This document shows positions 32,362 through 41,362 of a stretch of DNA of 64,000 nucleotides, one piece after another (position 1 is the stretch's first letter; every line of letters begins with the position of its first letter). The notes under the pieces are model-generated. The model worked only from the letters and a program-made list of their open reading frames with translations, did not search any database and was not told the DNA's origin. This stretch comes from Shewanella loihica PV-4. Its GTDB lineage: Bacteria > Pseudomonadota > Gammaproteobacteria > Enterobacterales > Shewanellaceae. Location of the stretch: contig NC_009092.1 in NCBI RefSeq assembly GCF_000016065.1, positions 558,001 to 622,000 on the forward strand, in the 5' to 3' direction. The translations under genes were made by a program, and so were the position numbers.

Positions 32362-34755
32362 ATGACACGATGTCATTTGCATAAGTTTGGTGGTTCTAGT
32401 TTAGCGGATGCAGATTGTTACCGCCGCGTCGCCCACATTTTACTGACCCATGGCCACAGCGATGATCTTATCGTGGTGTCGGCTGCGGGTAAGAGTACCA
32501 ATTTCCTATATCGCCTGCTGGAGCTGTGCGACACAGATCAGCTGTGGCAGGAAGAGTTACAGGTGCTGGTGAGTTACCAGCAGAACCTGATCGAGCAGCT
32601 GCTCTCCAACGAGCAGGCCCGCAGCCTGAGAGAACGACTGGCCACCGACAAGTCGCAGCTGACCAGCCTGCTGTCGCTGGATGAACTGAACGACTATCAA
32701 CGCAACCAGGTGGTGAGTTTCGGCGAGCGCTGGTCTTCCTGTCTGCTGGCGGCGCTGCTGCGCGAGTCTGGCGTGGCGGCGACCGATGTCGATGCCCGCA
32801 CCCTACTGGTCGCCGATGAAGGCGCCGTGCCGCAGATCCGCCTTGGCGAGTCACGCCAGAAGGTGCAGGCACTGCTCGAGGCTCATCCCCAGGAGCGTCT
32901 GGTGATCACCGGCTTTATCTGCGCCAACGAGCAGGGCGATACCCTGCTGCTGGGCCGTAACGGCTCAGATTTTAGCGCCACCTTACTGGCTAGCCTGGCG
33001 GATATCGAACGTGTCACCATCTGGACAGATGTGGAAGGGGTGTTCAACGCCGACCCTAACCGAATTAACGATGCCAAGTTGCTTAAGAGTATGTCGCTCA
33101 CCGAGGCCAACCGCCTGGCGCACCTTGGCTCTCCGGTGCTGCATAACCGCACTCTGCAGCCATTGTTCGACACCGAAGTCAGCCTGGCGGTGCGTTCAAG
33201 CTACGCACCCCATACAGATTTTACCCTGATCGCCCCTAAGAGCTCCTCGGCCAGTGCCCCTGTGGTGACCAGCCTCTCCAGCGTCAGTCTGTTTAGCTTG
33301 ACCATATCGGTCGAACTGCCTCAGCTGCTGGCCTGTTTTGCCCAGGCAGGTTTGACGCCACTGGCCTATTGGTCGTTGGCCCACGGTCGCGCCGAACTGG
33401 CCTTTACCCATGAGAATCAGAAGCAGGCCCAGGCGATCTTCGAGGCCAAGCGCAGCGAACTTGGAATCGATGAGTTACAGCTGCGTGACGATCTCGGCCT
33501 GGTGGCCCTGGTAAGCGCCGATGCCAGCCTCTATCGCCGCGGCTTCTCGCGTCTGTTGAGCCGTGAGGCCCATCCTCTGTGTAATGATGGCCTTAGCCTG
33601 GTGACTCTGGTGCCTAAGGCGCAGGTGAACCTGTTGACCCAGAAGGTGCACAGACGCTGCGCCGGTCCGCGCAAGCGTATCGGTGTCCTGCTGCTGGGCA
33701 TAGGCAACATAGGCGAAGCCTGGATCGATCTCTTCAAGCGGGCTCGCCCAGTGCTCAATAAGGAGCTTGAGGTCAGCGTCGAGCTGGTGGGACTCTTGAG
33801 TTCCAAGAAGGCGCTGCTGAGCGAGACAGATATTGATTTAAGCAGCTGGCAGCAGGCCTTCGAGGAGCGCGGTACCGGTTGGCAGTACACCCATCTGTTT
33901 GAGCAGTTGCAGGCACTAAATTGCGATGAGTTGATCGCCCTGGACATCAGCGCCAGCGCCGATCTCACCCTGCAATATCCCGAGTTTTTTGCCCGCGGCA
34001 TTCATATCGTCAGTGCCAACAAGCTGGCGGGTTCTGGGCCGCTGGCCTTCTATCAGGAGCTGAAACAGCAACTGGGTAATCGCCGTCTGTTCTGGCGTTA
34101 TAACGCCAGCTGTGGTGCGGGCCTGCCGGTGCAACATGCGCTAAATGATCTGCATAACAGCGGTGACAGCATAGAGGCGGTCGGCGGCATCTTCTCCGGT
34201 ACCCTGTGCTGGCTGTTCGAGCACTATGACGCCAAGAAACCCTTCTCCGAGCTGGTGCTGGAGGCCAAGGGGCTGGGTATTACCGAGCCGGATCCCCGCG
34301 ACGACCTCTCCGGCCGGGACATGCAGCGCAAGTTGCTGATCTTGGCCCGTGAGATAGGTTACGACATTGAGCTGGACGATATCGAGCTGGAGTCTCTGGT
34401 GCCGACTAAGCTGGCCGAGATCCCGCTGGATGATTTCATCAAGCGTATGGCGGAGCTCGATGGCGAGATGTTGCAGCAGTATCAGGCGGCTGCCGAGCAG
34501 AACAAGGTGCTCAGGTATGTGGCGTCATTGGATTCAGAACAGGGCCAGCTCAAGGCCAAGGTGGGGATCCAGTGGGTCGATAGGAGCCACCCGTATGCCA
34601 ATTTGACGCCGGGCGATAATGTCTTCGTGATCCGCAGCGATTTCTATCAGGACAATCCGCTGATCATACGTGGCCCGGGCGCCGGGCGTGAGGTGACGGC
34701 TGCCGCGGTGCAGTCGGATCTGGCGCAGATCTGCCGGGATCTCCTGCAAGAATAA
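32362..34755 (+). CDS. metL: Bifunctional aspartokinase II / homoserine dehydrogenase II
   Basis: 797 residues. The N-terminal aspartokinase starts HKFGGSSLADADCY (residues 7-20) and contains GRNGSDFSATLLA and the TIWTDVEGVFNADPNRI nucleotide site. A short regulatory linker follows (about 300-430), then homoserine dehydrogenase with the NAD(P)-binding GVLLLGIGNIGEAW (about 435) and the catalytic NKLAGSGPLAFYQEL and GGIFSGTLCWLFE segments. Together they carry out the first and third steps from aspartate to homoserine. Methionine-branch isoform by operon position behind metB. A terminator follows at 34763. Confidence 0.96.
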   Translation: MTRCHLHKFGGSSLADADCYRRVAHILLTHGHSDDLIVVSAAGKSTNFLYRLLELCDTDQLWQEELQVLVSYQQNLIEQLLSNEQARSLRERLATDKSQLTSLLSLDELNDYQRNQVVSFGERWSSCLLAALLRESGVAATDVDARTLLVADEGAVPQIRLGESRQKVQALLEAHPQERLVITGFICANEQGDTLLLGRNGSDFSATLLASLADIERVTIWTDVEGVFNADPNRINDAKLLKSMSLTEANRLAHLGSPVLHNRTLQPLFDTEVSLAVRSSYAPHTDFTLIAPKSSSASAPVVTSLSSVSLFSLTISVELPQLLACFAQAGLTPLAYWSLAHGRAELAFTHENQKQAQAIFEAKRSELGIDELQLRDDLGLVALVSADASLYRRGFSRLLSREAHPLCNDGLSLVTLVPKAQVNLLTQKVHRRCAGPRKRIGVLLLGIGNIGEAWIDLFKRARPVLNKELEVSVELVGLLSSKKALLSETDIDLSSWQQAFEERGTGWQYTHLFEQLQALNCDELIALDISASADLTLQYPEFFARGIHIVSANKLAGSGPLAFYQELKQQLGNRRLFWRYNASCGAGLPVQHALNDLHNSGDSIEAVGGIFSGTLCWLFEHYDAKKPFSELVLEAKGLGITEPDPRDDLSGRDMQRKLLILAREIGYDIELDDIELESLVPTKLAEIPLDDFIKRMAELDGEMLQQYQAAAEQNKVLRYVASLDSEQGQLKAKVGIQWVDRSHPYANLTPGDNVFVIRSDFYQDNPLIIRGPGAGREVTAAAVQSDLAQICRDLLQE

Positions 34756-34762
34756 TCTAATG

Positions 34763-34789
34763 GGTCGATGCGTGCATCGGCCTTTTTTT
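34763..34789 (+). terminator. Terminator after metL
   Basis: GGTCGATGC-GT-GCATCGGCC hairpin followed by TTTTTTT. Confidence 0.88.
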
Positions 34790-34930
34790 ACCCTTTATCT
34801 CTTCATTCTTACTCGCTTTTTCAGCCTGTTTCGCCGGGGTCACCCGGCGGGATCTGCTCGCCTGTGCCTGCCGTTTCACTTTCGGACTATCTTATAAACA
34901 GATTGTTTTTTATTGAGTCAATTTTTGGGC

Positions 34931-34952
34931 TTGACATCACTCTGAGTTTCTC

Positions 34953-34959
<7 letters not shown>
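34931..34959 (+). promoter_or_regulatory. metF promoter
   Basis: TTGACA at 34931-34936 and a weak -10 (TAGTAT at 34953-34958, 16-bp spacer). The -10 lies inside the MetJ-box array. Confidence 0.55.
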
Positions 34960-35909
<950 letters not shown>

Positions 35910-35934
35910 CGCGTCGTTAGCCAGAATAGACTTC

Positions 35935-35966
35935 TAGCCCCGCCTCAATAGGTGGGGCTTTTTTAT
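35935..35966 (+). terminator. Terminator after metF
   Basis: AGCCCCGCC-TCAATA-GGTGGGGCT then TTTTT. Confidence 0.9.
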
Positions 35967-36033
35967 ACCTATTATCAATAGTCCTAGTGTGGTTTTTCTT
36001 CTATGATTGACCACAGCCAATAAGGAGGTTGAT

Positions 36034-36633
36034 ATGTATAGAATGCTTATCGGAGTAACAGCGCTTTTCCTGAGTAGTCAGGTGATGGCCGCCAACGAGA
36101 TGCCACCGGCCGCCGCCCTGTGTGGCAGTTGCCATGGCCCGACCGGGATGGGCATAGAGCCTATCGCGCCGCGTATCGCCGGACTCTCTTCCGAATATAT
36201 TGTCAAGCAGATCCACCTGTTTCAGCAAGGCGACAGACAAAACCCCAGCATGACACCCATGGCGATGACGGTGCAGGGAGAGGCCATCAATCAGGTGGCA
36301 GATTACTTTGCCGCTCAGCCTTTGCCAGCCTTTACCCCAGTGGTGCGAGGTAGCCAGACTAGCTACCAGAGCGCGGCGGAAACCTTGGTCTATCAAGGGG
36401 ACTGGCAGCGCACCCTGCCGGCCTGTGTCTCTTGCCATGGCCCCTCGGGGATAGGCGGAGGCCAGTTCCCGCGTCTGGCGGGGCAGCAGGCCAGCTATCT
36501 CAAGACACAGCTGATGGCCTGGCAGTCGGGCACGCGGAAGGGCGATATCGATAACATGATGGGCAATATCGCCAGCAAGTTGAGCCAAGATGAGATAGCG
36601 GCCCTGGCCGACTATTTTGCCACGTTGAAGTAG
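36034..36633 (+). CDS. tsdB: Dihaem cytochrome c4, TsdB-like
   Basis: 199 residues from ATG 36034, which has a strong AAGGAGG ribosome site and gives a signal peptide (MYRMLIGVTALFLSSQVMA); an in-frame upstream ATG at 36007 is less likely. Two similar halves, each with one haem motif: CGSCHG (about 30-35) and CVSCHG (about 133-138), each followed by a Met ligand region (PSMTPMAM and NMMGNIASKL). This is the cytochrome c4 fold. It lies 10 bp before a TsdA-like gene, and dihaem c4 proteins in that position act as electron acceptor TsdB (family knowledge), passing electrons on to an oxidase or other carriers. Confidence 0.88.
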   Translation: MYRMLIGVTALFLSSQVMAANEMPPAAALCGSCHGPTGMGIEPIAPRIAGLSSEYIVKQIHLFQQGDRQNPSMTPMAMTVQGEAINQVADYFAAQPLPAFTPVVRGSQTSYQSAAETLVYQGDWQRTLPACVSCHGPSGIGGGQFPRLAGQQASYLKTQLMAWQSGTRKGDIDNMMGNIASKLSQDEIAALADYFATLK

Positions 36634-36643
36634 GGAGGCGGAT

Positions 36644-37705
36644 ATGAACAGGAATCTAATGACACTCAGCGGCCTACTCTTTTTTGCCCTTGGCAATAAC
36701 GTACAGGCGGGTGACTTACCCGATAAGCAGGCTGAGCTGAAACTGGCGGCGCCAGCGCAGGATGCGGATTATCTTAAGATGCGCTCCCTTGCCACCATCC
36801 CCGAAGGTGTCTTCGGCGACAAGGTACGCCTGGGCTATCAGCTATTCGTTAATACCCAACAGCTTAGGGGCCAATATGTGGGCAACGAGCTGAACTGCGT
36901 CAACTGCCACATGGATGCAGGGCGCAGGGCCAATGCCTCTCCCTTGTGGGCCGCCTATCTGGCCTATCCTGCCTATCGCAAGAAGAACGATAAAGTTAAT
37001 AGCTATCAGGAGCGGATTCAGGGCTGTTTCACCTATTCGATGAATGGCAAGGCGCCCGAGTCGGGCAGCGAACCCCTGGTGGCGCTGTCGGCCTACTCTT
37101 ACTGGTTAGCCATGGGGGGCCTGATGGATAAGTATGGCGTGACAGGCGCCGTGCCCGAGCTGAGCGATGCCGAGCTGCTCAAAGGCGGCAAGCGGGAGGA
37201 TTTTGTCTTGCCCGAGGCGATCGCCAAGGCCACGACACTCGATGAGCGTGCCAAGTTGCCGGGCAGAGGCTTCCCCGCCATCCCTAAGCCCGAACAGGCT
37301 TATTCACCTGCGCGCGGCGAGCAGGTCTATCGGGCTCATTGCCAGTCCTGCCACGGTGAAAACGGTGAAGGGTTAGCCATGGGCGGTGTCTATAGCCTGC
37401 CGCCGTTGTGGGGGCCGAACAGCTTTAACTGGGGAGCTGGCATGCACAGGGTCAACACGGCGGCCAATTTCATCTATGAGAATATGCCTCTGGGTAAGAG
37501 TGTACAGCTTTCTCATCAGGAGGCCTGGGACGTGGCGGCCTTTGTGGTCTCCCATGAGCGACCACAGGACCCGCGACTGGAAGGCGATAAGGTGATGGAG
37601 CTGAGCAAGCGCTATCACCAGCATCAAGGCTATTACGGCAAGAGTGTGGGTGAGGGGGCCGTGCTCGGCACTCAATCCTATCCTATCAATCCGGTTAAGC
37701 AGTAA
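36644..37705 (+). CDS. tsdA: Thiosulfate dehydrogenase / tetrathionate reductase TsdA-like dihaem cytochrome
   Basis: 353 residues with a signal peptide. Two haem motifs: CVNCH at 85-89 and CQSCHG at 233-238. Cys128 in the IQGCFTYSMNGK segment matches the conserved cysteine that ligates the active-site haem in TsdA, which is the diagnostic feature of this family. TsdA interconverts two thiosulfates and tetrathionate in the periplasm; different organisms favour one direction. Co-transcribed with the c4 cytochrome. With the octahaem reductase upstream in the window, this organism has two separate enzymes for the thiosulfate/tetrathionate couple. Confidence 0.9.
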   Translation: MNRNLMTLSGLLFFALGNNVQAGDLPDKQAELKLAAPAQDADYLKMRSLATIPEGVFGDKVRLGYQLFVNTQQLRGQYVGNELNCVNCHMDAGRRANASPLWAAYLAYPAYRKKNDKVNSYQERIQGCFTYSMNGKAPESGSEPLVALSAYSYWLAMGGLMDKYGVTGAVPELSDAELLKGGKREDFVLPEAIAKATTLDERAKLPGRGFPAIPKPEQAYSPARGEQVYRAHCQSCHGENGEGLAMGGVYSLPPLWGPNSFNWGAGMHRVNTAANFIYENMPLGKSVQLSHQEAWDVAAFVVSHERPQDPRLEGDKVMELSKRYHQHQGYYGKSVGEGAVLGTQSYPINPVKQ

Positions 37706-37737
37706 GCCTAAGCAATAAGCCTTAAGCTTGTTCCGCC

Positions 37738-37778
37738 AGAGACTGAGTGTTAACGTTAACGGCTAACACTCAGTCTCT
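37738..37778. repeat. Perfect 15-bp inverted repeat ending at the start codon of the CWC gene
   Basis: AGAGACTGAGTGTTA, 11-base loop, TAACACTCAGTCTCT. The right arm ends at 37778, directly before the ATG at 37779. There is no T tract and no ribosome site between arm and ATG. It may act as a tsdA terminator or 3' stabiliser, or as a translation-blocking hairpin. Confidence 0.85.
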
Positions 37779-38003
37779 ATGGATTCTATGCGCACCAATG
37801 CCAGTCAGTGCCCCCTGTGTCACCAGCCCAATCAATGCGCCGTAGTGGCGGGGCGTGAGAGTGATACCTGTTGGTGTCATCATCAGACGTTTGCGCCCAA
37901 GGCGCAGTTGCCTCAAGCCATAGCCCCAGATGTTTGTATCTGCCAGGCCTGCGCCGAGGCGCTTAGGCTGGAGGCTGAGTTGGGGGTTAAGCGAGTCGAT
38001 TAA
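37779..38003 (+). CDS. Small cysteine-rich CWC-type protein
   Basis: 74 residues with eight cysteines in pairs: CPLCHQPNQC, the CWCH motif that names the family, and CICQACAEAL near the end. These could form one or two zinc sites. Cytoplasmic by lack of a signal. Function unknown; the family is widespread in Gammaproteobacteria. The start is uncertain, ATG 37779 or 37788, because neither has a ribosome site and the first follows a strong hairpin. Followed after 31 bp by the RcsF-like gene. Confidence 0.78.
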   Translation: MDSMRTNASQCPLCHQPNQCAVVAGRESDTCWCHHQTFAPKAQLPQAIAPDVCICQACAEALRLEAELGVKRVD

Positions 38004-38034
38004 TGGTCAATCAATTATTTAAGGATGAATATTT

Positions 38035-38406
38035 ATGAAAAATAGCGCCATCATGCTCTTAGGCCTGCTTGTTCTCGCGGGATGTAGCAATTTAACGCTG
38101 ACGACCAATATCTCACCTGAAGAAGCGTTAAAGACCTCTAAGGTGGAGGAGTATAGTATGGCCGAAATTGGCCGTTATAAGGCGGATTATCTGGGGAAAG
38201 TGTCAACCTCTATGTGCCGTACCCGCTCTACTCAGCCGAAACCGACCGAGTCATTATTGGTTGGCAATCTCAAATATAAGGCGCAGAAGTTGGGAGCTAA
38301 CGGCATAGTCGTCATGGAGTGTGTCGATCATAAAATCAATAACGATTGTCCTGAGTTCTTGCGCTGTGATGCGCTGGCTTATCGCGTCGACTTCGACGCC
38401 CTGTAA
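38035..38406 (+). CDS. rcsF: RcsF-like lipoprotein
   Basis: 123 residues with lipobox LVLAGC (Cys17). The mature part has the RcsF core: LVGNLKYKAQKLGANGIVVMEC followed by a Cys-rich end (DHKINNDCPEFLRCDALAYRV). The four cysteines of the core correspond to the two nested disulfides of RcsF. In enterobacteria RcsF is an outer-membrane sensor of envelope damage feeding the Rcs phosphorelay; Shewanella homologues are recognised but their downstream partners differ, and no rcs genes are present here. Assignment from motif pattern, good but not certain. A strong AAGGA ribosome site precedes the start. Confidence 0.8.
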   Translation: MKNSAIMLLGLLVLAGCSNLTLTTNISPEEALKTSKVEEYSMAEIGRYKADYLGKVSTSMCRTRSTQPKPTESLLVGNLKYKAQKLGANGIVVMECVDHKINNDCPEFLRCDALAYRVDFDAL

Positions 38407-38408
38407 AA

Positions 38409-38438
38409 TAAAAAAGAGGCGAATTCGCCTCTTTTTTC
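38409..38438. terminator. Bidirectional terminator
   Basis: Perfect palindrome with core GAGGCGAATTCGCCTC flanked by A and T runs, between the converging RcsF-like and first Sel1 genes. Confidence 0.92.
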
Positions 38439-38448
38439 ATCTTATGAG

Positions 38449-39303
38449 CTAACGGGAGCTTGGGTAGTAGTTAGGGCCTTCGATTCTAAATGGAATGGTC
38501 TCTCTTCCCCAGTCAGACAGCAATACATCTCTAACACGCTCACTGTCACCCTCTGTGCTACATCCCCACATCTCGGCACAGGTGCGTCCGGCGATGTTGG
38601 AGCCGGTACCCGACTCTGTATCTGGGCGGCTGTTATTGAGGCGGGCAATTTCGTCGTCGAAATAGCGGTTATAGTCGGGTGCCGTTACTGTGATGGTTTC
38701 CATTTCACCCACAGGGGCATTGCTGCCTGGTTTGGCGTCCTTGTCTGCGTCGACCATGGCATATAGCTTAGGTAGCGGCAGAGTCTTGGCCAGTTCTGAT
38801 TTTTTCAGGTTAGCGGCAAAGACTTTAGCCGAGGCATTATTCAACTCATAGGCGCGAGATAGCCACTTGTCGGCTTCGGTAAGGTCTTGCTTGACCAGAG
38901 TATCGTTGAGGTAAACCTTACCTAACACTAAGGCACTTGGAGAGAAGTTGACCTTCATACTGCGCTCCAAGAGCGAGATCGCCTTATCGACATCTTGATA
39001 GTCGGTCTCTTGCAGGTACATGACTGCTGCCTTGTACTGTGCCGTCGTATTGCCAAACTTGGCGGCGCGTCTAAACCACTTCAGCGCCTTCTCTGGGTTT
39101 TTCTTGGTGCCGTAACCTGCATAGTAGAGTTCTCCCAGGGTTGCCATGGCGTCAGAGTGACCTCGCTTGGTCAAGATGGTATAGGCCTTAAAATATTCCT
39201 TACATTCTGCCGAGTCACACTCAGGCAATCCCGAAGCGTAACTCGTTGACGTAATAGCCCAAAAGGTCAAGCCGATTGAGAGTGTTTTGATTATCCTTTT
39301 CAT
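38449..39303 (-). CDS. Sel1-repeat periplasmic protein, paralogue 1 of 3
   Basis: 284 residues with a signal peptide (MKRIIKTLSIGLTFWAITSTSYAS). After a CDSAECKEYF segment with two Cys come Sel1-like repeats (HSDAMATLGELYYAGYGTKK, then KALKWFRRAAKFGNTTAQYKAA and a third), a helical pair protein-interaction scaffold. The last 90 residues form a separate conserved block: METITVTAPDYNRYFDDEIA, NNSRPDTESGTGSNIAGRTC and STEGDSERVRDVLLSDWG, with a Cys pair. This block is shared with the next two genes and I do not recognise it as a named domain. Longest C-terminal tail of the three. Function unknown; Sel1 proteins often regulate envelope enzymes or signalling. Confidence 0.82.
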   Translation of the reverse strand: MKRIIKTLSIGLTFWAITSTSYASGLPECDSAECKEYFKAYTILTKRGHSDAMATLGELYYAGYGTKKNPEKALKWFRRAAKFGNTTAQYKAAVMYLQETDYQDVDKAISLLERSMKVNFSPSALVLGKVYLNDTLVKQDLTEADKWLSRAYELNNASAKVFAANLKKSELAKTLPLPKLYAMVDADKDAKPGSNAPVGEMETITVTAPDYNRYFDDEIARLNNSRPDTESGTGSNIAGRTCAEMWGCSTEGDSERVRDVLLSDWGRETIPFRIEGPNYYPSSR

Positions 39304-39397
39304 TATATTGTCCTATTTTGGTGGTTGATGTGCTTCAACCCTCTATGCCTCAATCGGCTCAGAGTACATCTTGTTGAGGCTGATATTATCGAAAACA

Positions 39398-40222
39398 TTA
39401 TCGAAAACTAAGAGCTATCCTTCCCCAGTCAGACAGCAGGAAGTCGCGAATACGCTCACTGTCTCCCTCCGTACTACATGCCCACAATTCGGCACAGGTT
39501 CTGCCTGCGATATTGGATCCTGTGCCTTTTTCCGTATCTGGGCGACTGTTGTTGAGGCGGGCGATTTCGTCGTTGAAAAACTGGGTATAGTCAGGCGCAG
39601 TGACTGTGATGGTTTCCATCTCACCGACAGGTGCATTACTGCCGGGTTTACTGCTGGCTTGCGTATCTAGCAGGGCATAAAGCGTTGGCAGGGCGAGTGT
39701 TTGGCCTTGTTCGGACGCTTTAAGTTGCTTGGCAAATTTTTGCGCCTCTTGGTTGTTGAGCTCATAGGCCTTGGCTAGCCAGTGATCGGCTTCGGCAAGG
39801 TCTTGTTTAACGAGTTCGTTGCCAAGATAAATTTTACCTAATACGAAGGCGCTGGGAGAGAAACCGACTTTACTGCTGCGTTTGAGCAGTGTGATGCCTT
39901 TGTCGATATCTCTTCCTTTTGAATCTTGAAGATACATGATCCCGGCCTTGTACTGGGCCGTGGTATTGCCAAACTTGGCGGCACGTCTAAACCACTTGAA
40001 AGCTTGCTCCATATCTTTCTCTGTGCCATAGCCGGCATAGTAGAGTTCGCCCAGGGTCGCCATGGCGTCCGAATGCCCTCGTTTGGTCAAGATGGTATAG
40101 GCCTTGAAATACTCCTGGCATTCAGCCGTGTCGCATTCGGGAAGCCCGGCAGCAAAGCCTTGGGAGGTAACCGCCAACAGGCTTAGTCCAATTGAGAGTG
40201 CTTTGAGTCTCTTCTTCATCAT
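39398..40222 (-). CDS. Sel1-repeat periplasmic protein, paralogue 2 of 3
   Basis: About 274 residues from the ATG at 40222 (MMKKRLKALSIGLSLLAVTS signal peptide), which has an AGGACGAG ribosome site; a longer reading to 40246 would add eight residues and spoil the signal. Same plan as its neighbours: paired Cys near the mature N-terminus (CDTAECQEYF), Sel1 repeats (HSDAMATLGELYYAGYGTEK and AFKWFRRAAKFGNTTAQYKA), and the conserved C-terminal block with METITVTAPDYTQFFNDEIA and RTCAELWACSTEGDSERIRD. It is the closest relative of paralogue 1. Gaps of 94 and about 80 bp to its neighbours leave room for separate promoters. Confidence 0.82.
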   Translation of the reverse strand: MMKKRLKALSIGLSLLAVTSQGFAAGLPECDTAECQEYFKAYTILTKRGHSDAMATLGELYYAGYGTEKDMEQAFKWFRRAAKFGNTTAQYKAGIMYLQDSKGRDIDKGITLLKRSSKVGFSPSAFVLGKIYLGNELVKQDLAEADHWLAKAYELNNQEAQKFAKQLKASEQGQTLALPTLYALLDTQASSKPGSNAPVGEMETITVTAPDYTQFFNDEIARLNNSRPDTEKGTGSNIAGRTCAELWACSTEGDSERIRDFLLSDWGRIALSFR

Positions 40223-40301
40223 CTCGTCCTTTGATAGCGCTGACAAAACTCCAACTCTTCAAGCCTGAAAGAGGCTTTAAGTACCACTCGTTGAAATGGA
40301 T

Positions 40302-41129
40302 TTACCTAACATTTAAGGCCAATGCGATATTGCCCCAATCCGATAACTGTAGATCTCTAATGCGTTCGCTGTCGCCCTCACTGCTGCATGCCCAGATATC
40401 TGAGCAGGTTCGTCCAGCGATGCTGGACCCGGTTCCCTTTGCCGTGTCGGGACGACTCTGATTAAGCTGTGCTATCTCCTCATCGAAATAGGCGGCATAG
40501 TCAGGGGCCTCAACCAGTATTATCTCCATCTCTTCCAATGATGATTTACTGTCGGCCGCGACGGGCTTTTCGGCATCGACAAGTGCAAACAGTTTAGGCA
40601 GCGGGAGCTTGGCAGTATCGGGCGATTCTCTAAGGGTTTTGGCAAATTTCATTGCCTCTAAGTTGTTGAGCTTATAAGCGAACGTCAGCCACCTGTCCGT
40701 TGCGGCTAAATCCCTTGGGATCAGTGTGTCTTGCAGGTAGATCTTGCCTAGGGCTAGCGCGCTTGGTGAAAACGTCGCCTTGGCGCTACGTTTTAGCAAA
40801 GCGATCCCTTTGTCGATATCTTGGTATGCAGAGGTTTGCAAGTACATGATCCCGGCTTTATATTGCGCCGTGGTGTGGCCAAACTTGGCGGCGCGTCTAA
40901 ACCACTTAAAGGCCTTATCGAGATCTTTTTCCGTGCCATAGCCCGAGTAGTAGAGCTCACCAAGCGTCGCCATTGCGCTCGAATGACCCCGTTTGGTCAA
41001 GATAGTATAGGCGTCAAAATAGGCCTCGCATTCTGCCGTTTTACAAGGGGCTAACTGAGTTGCATTGCAAAGAGGGGCTATCGCGACCAAAGCTGCTACT
41101 AACAAAAGCTTATTCACGATTCGCTGCAT
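40302..41129 (-). CDS. Sel1-repeat periplasmic protein, paralogue 3 of 3
   Basis: 275 residues, signal peptide MQRIVNKLLLVAALVAIAPL ending near CNA. Mature start CKTAECEAYFDAYT, Sel1 repeats (HSSAMATLGELYYSGYGTEK; KWFRRAAKFGHTTAQYKAGI), then the conserved block with a diverged opening (EMEIILVEAPDYAAYFDEEI) and RTCSDIWACSSEGDSERIRD. It is the most diverged of the three, and being first in transcription order may be the ancestral copy (inference). The three genes share orientation and follow each other without interruption. Confidence 0.82.
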   Translation of the reverse strand: MQRIVNKLLLVAALVAIAPLCNATQLAPCKTAECEAYFDAYTILTKRGHSSAMATLGELYYSGYGTEKDLDKAFKWFRRAAKFGHTTAQYKAGIMYLQTSAYQDIDKGIALLKRSAKATFSPSALALGKIYLQDTLIPRDLAATDRWLTFAYKLNNLEAMKFAKTLRESPDTAKLPLPKLFALVDAEKPVAADSKSSLEEMEIILVEAPDYAAYFDEEIAQLNQSRPDTAKGTGSSIAGRTCSDIWACSSEGDSERIRDLQLSDWGNIALALNVR

Positions 41130-41362
41130 GCCGATATCCTTTAGTAAAATGTTAATAACTATTACTATCAGTAACTAATGGAGAGTGCCATAGTACTAAA
41201 GTGCTAATGTTTGGTGATCTCTTAGTCCTCTCCTGGCATGGCTAAGAGCGGGCTCGATTTAGGAATTTTTAATCTATTCAGAACAAGGTCAGATATTTAG
41301 CCTGTTGGCATTAAGGGGCTCAAGTTGTCTGGTAGGAAGGGCAGGATTGGCAAGGGGGAGTG

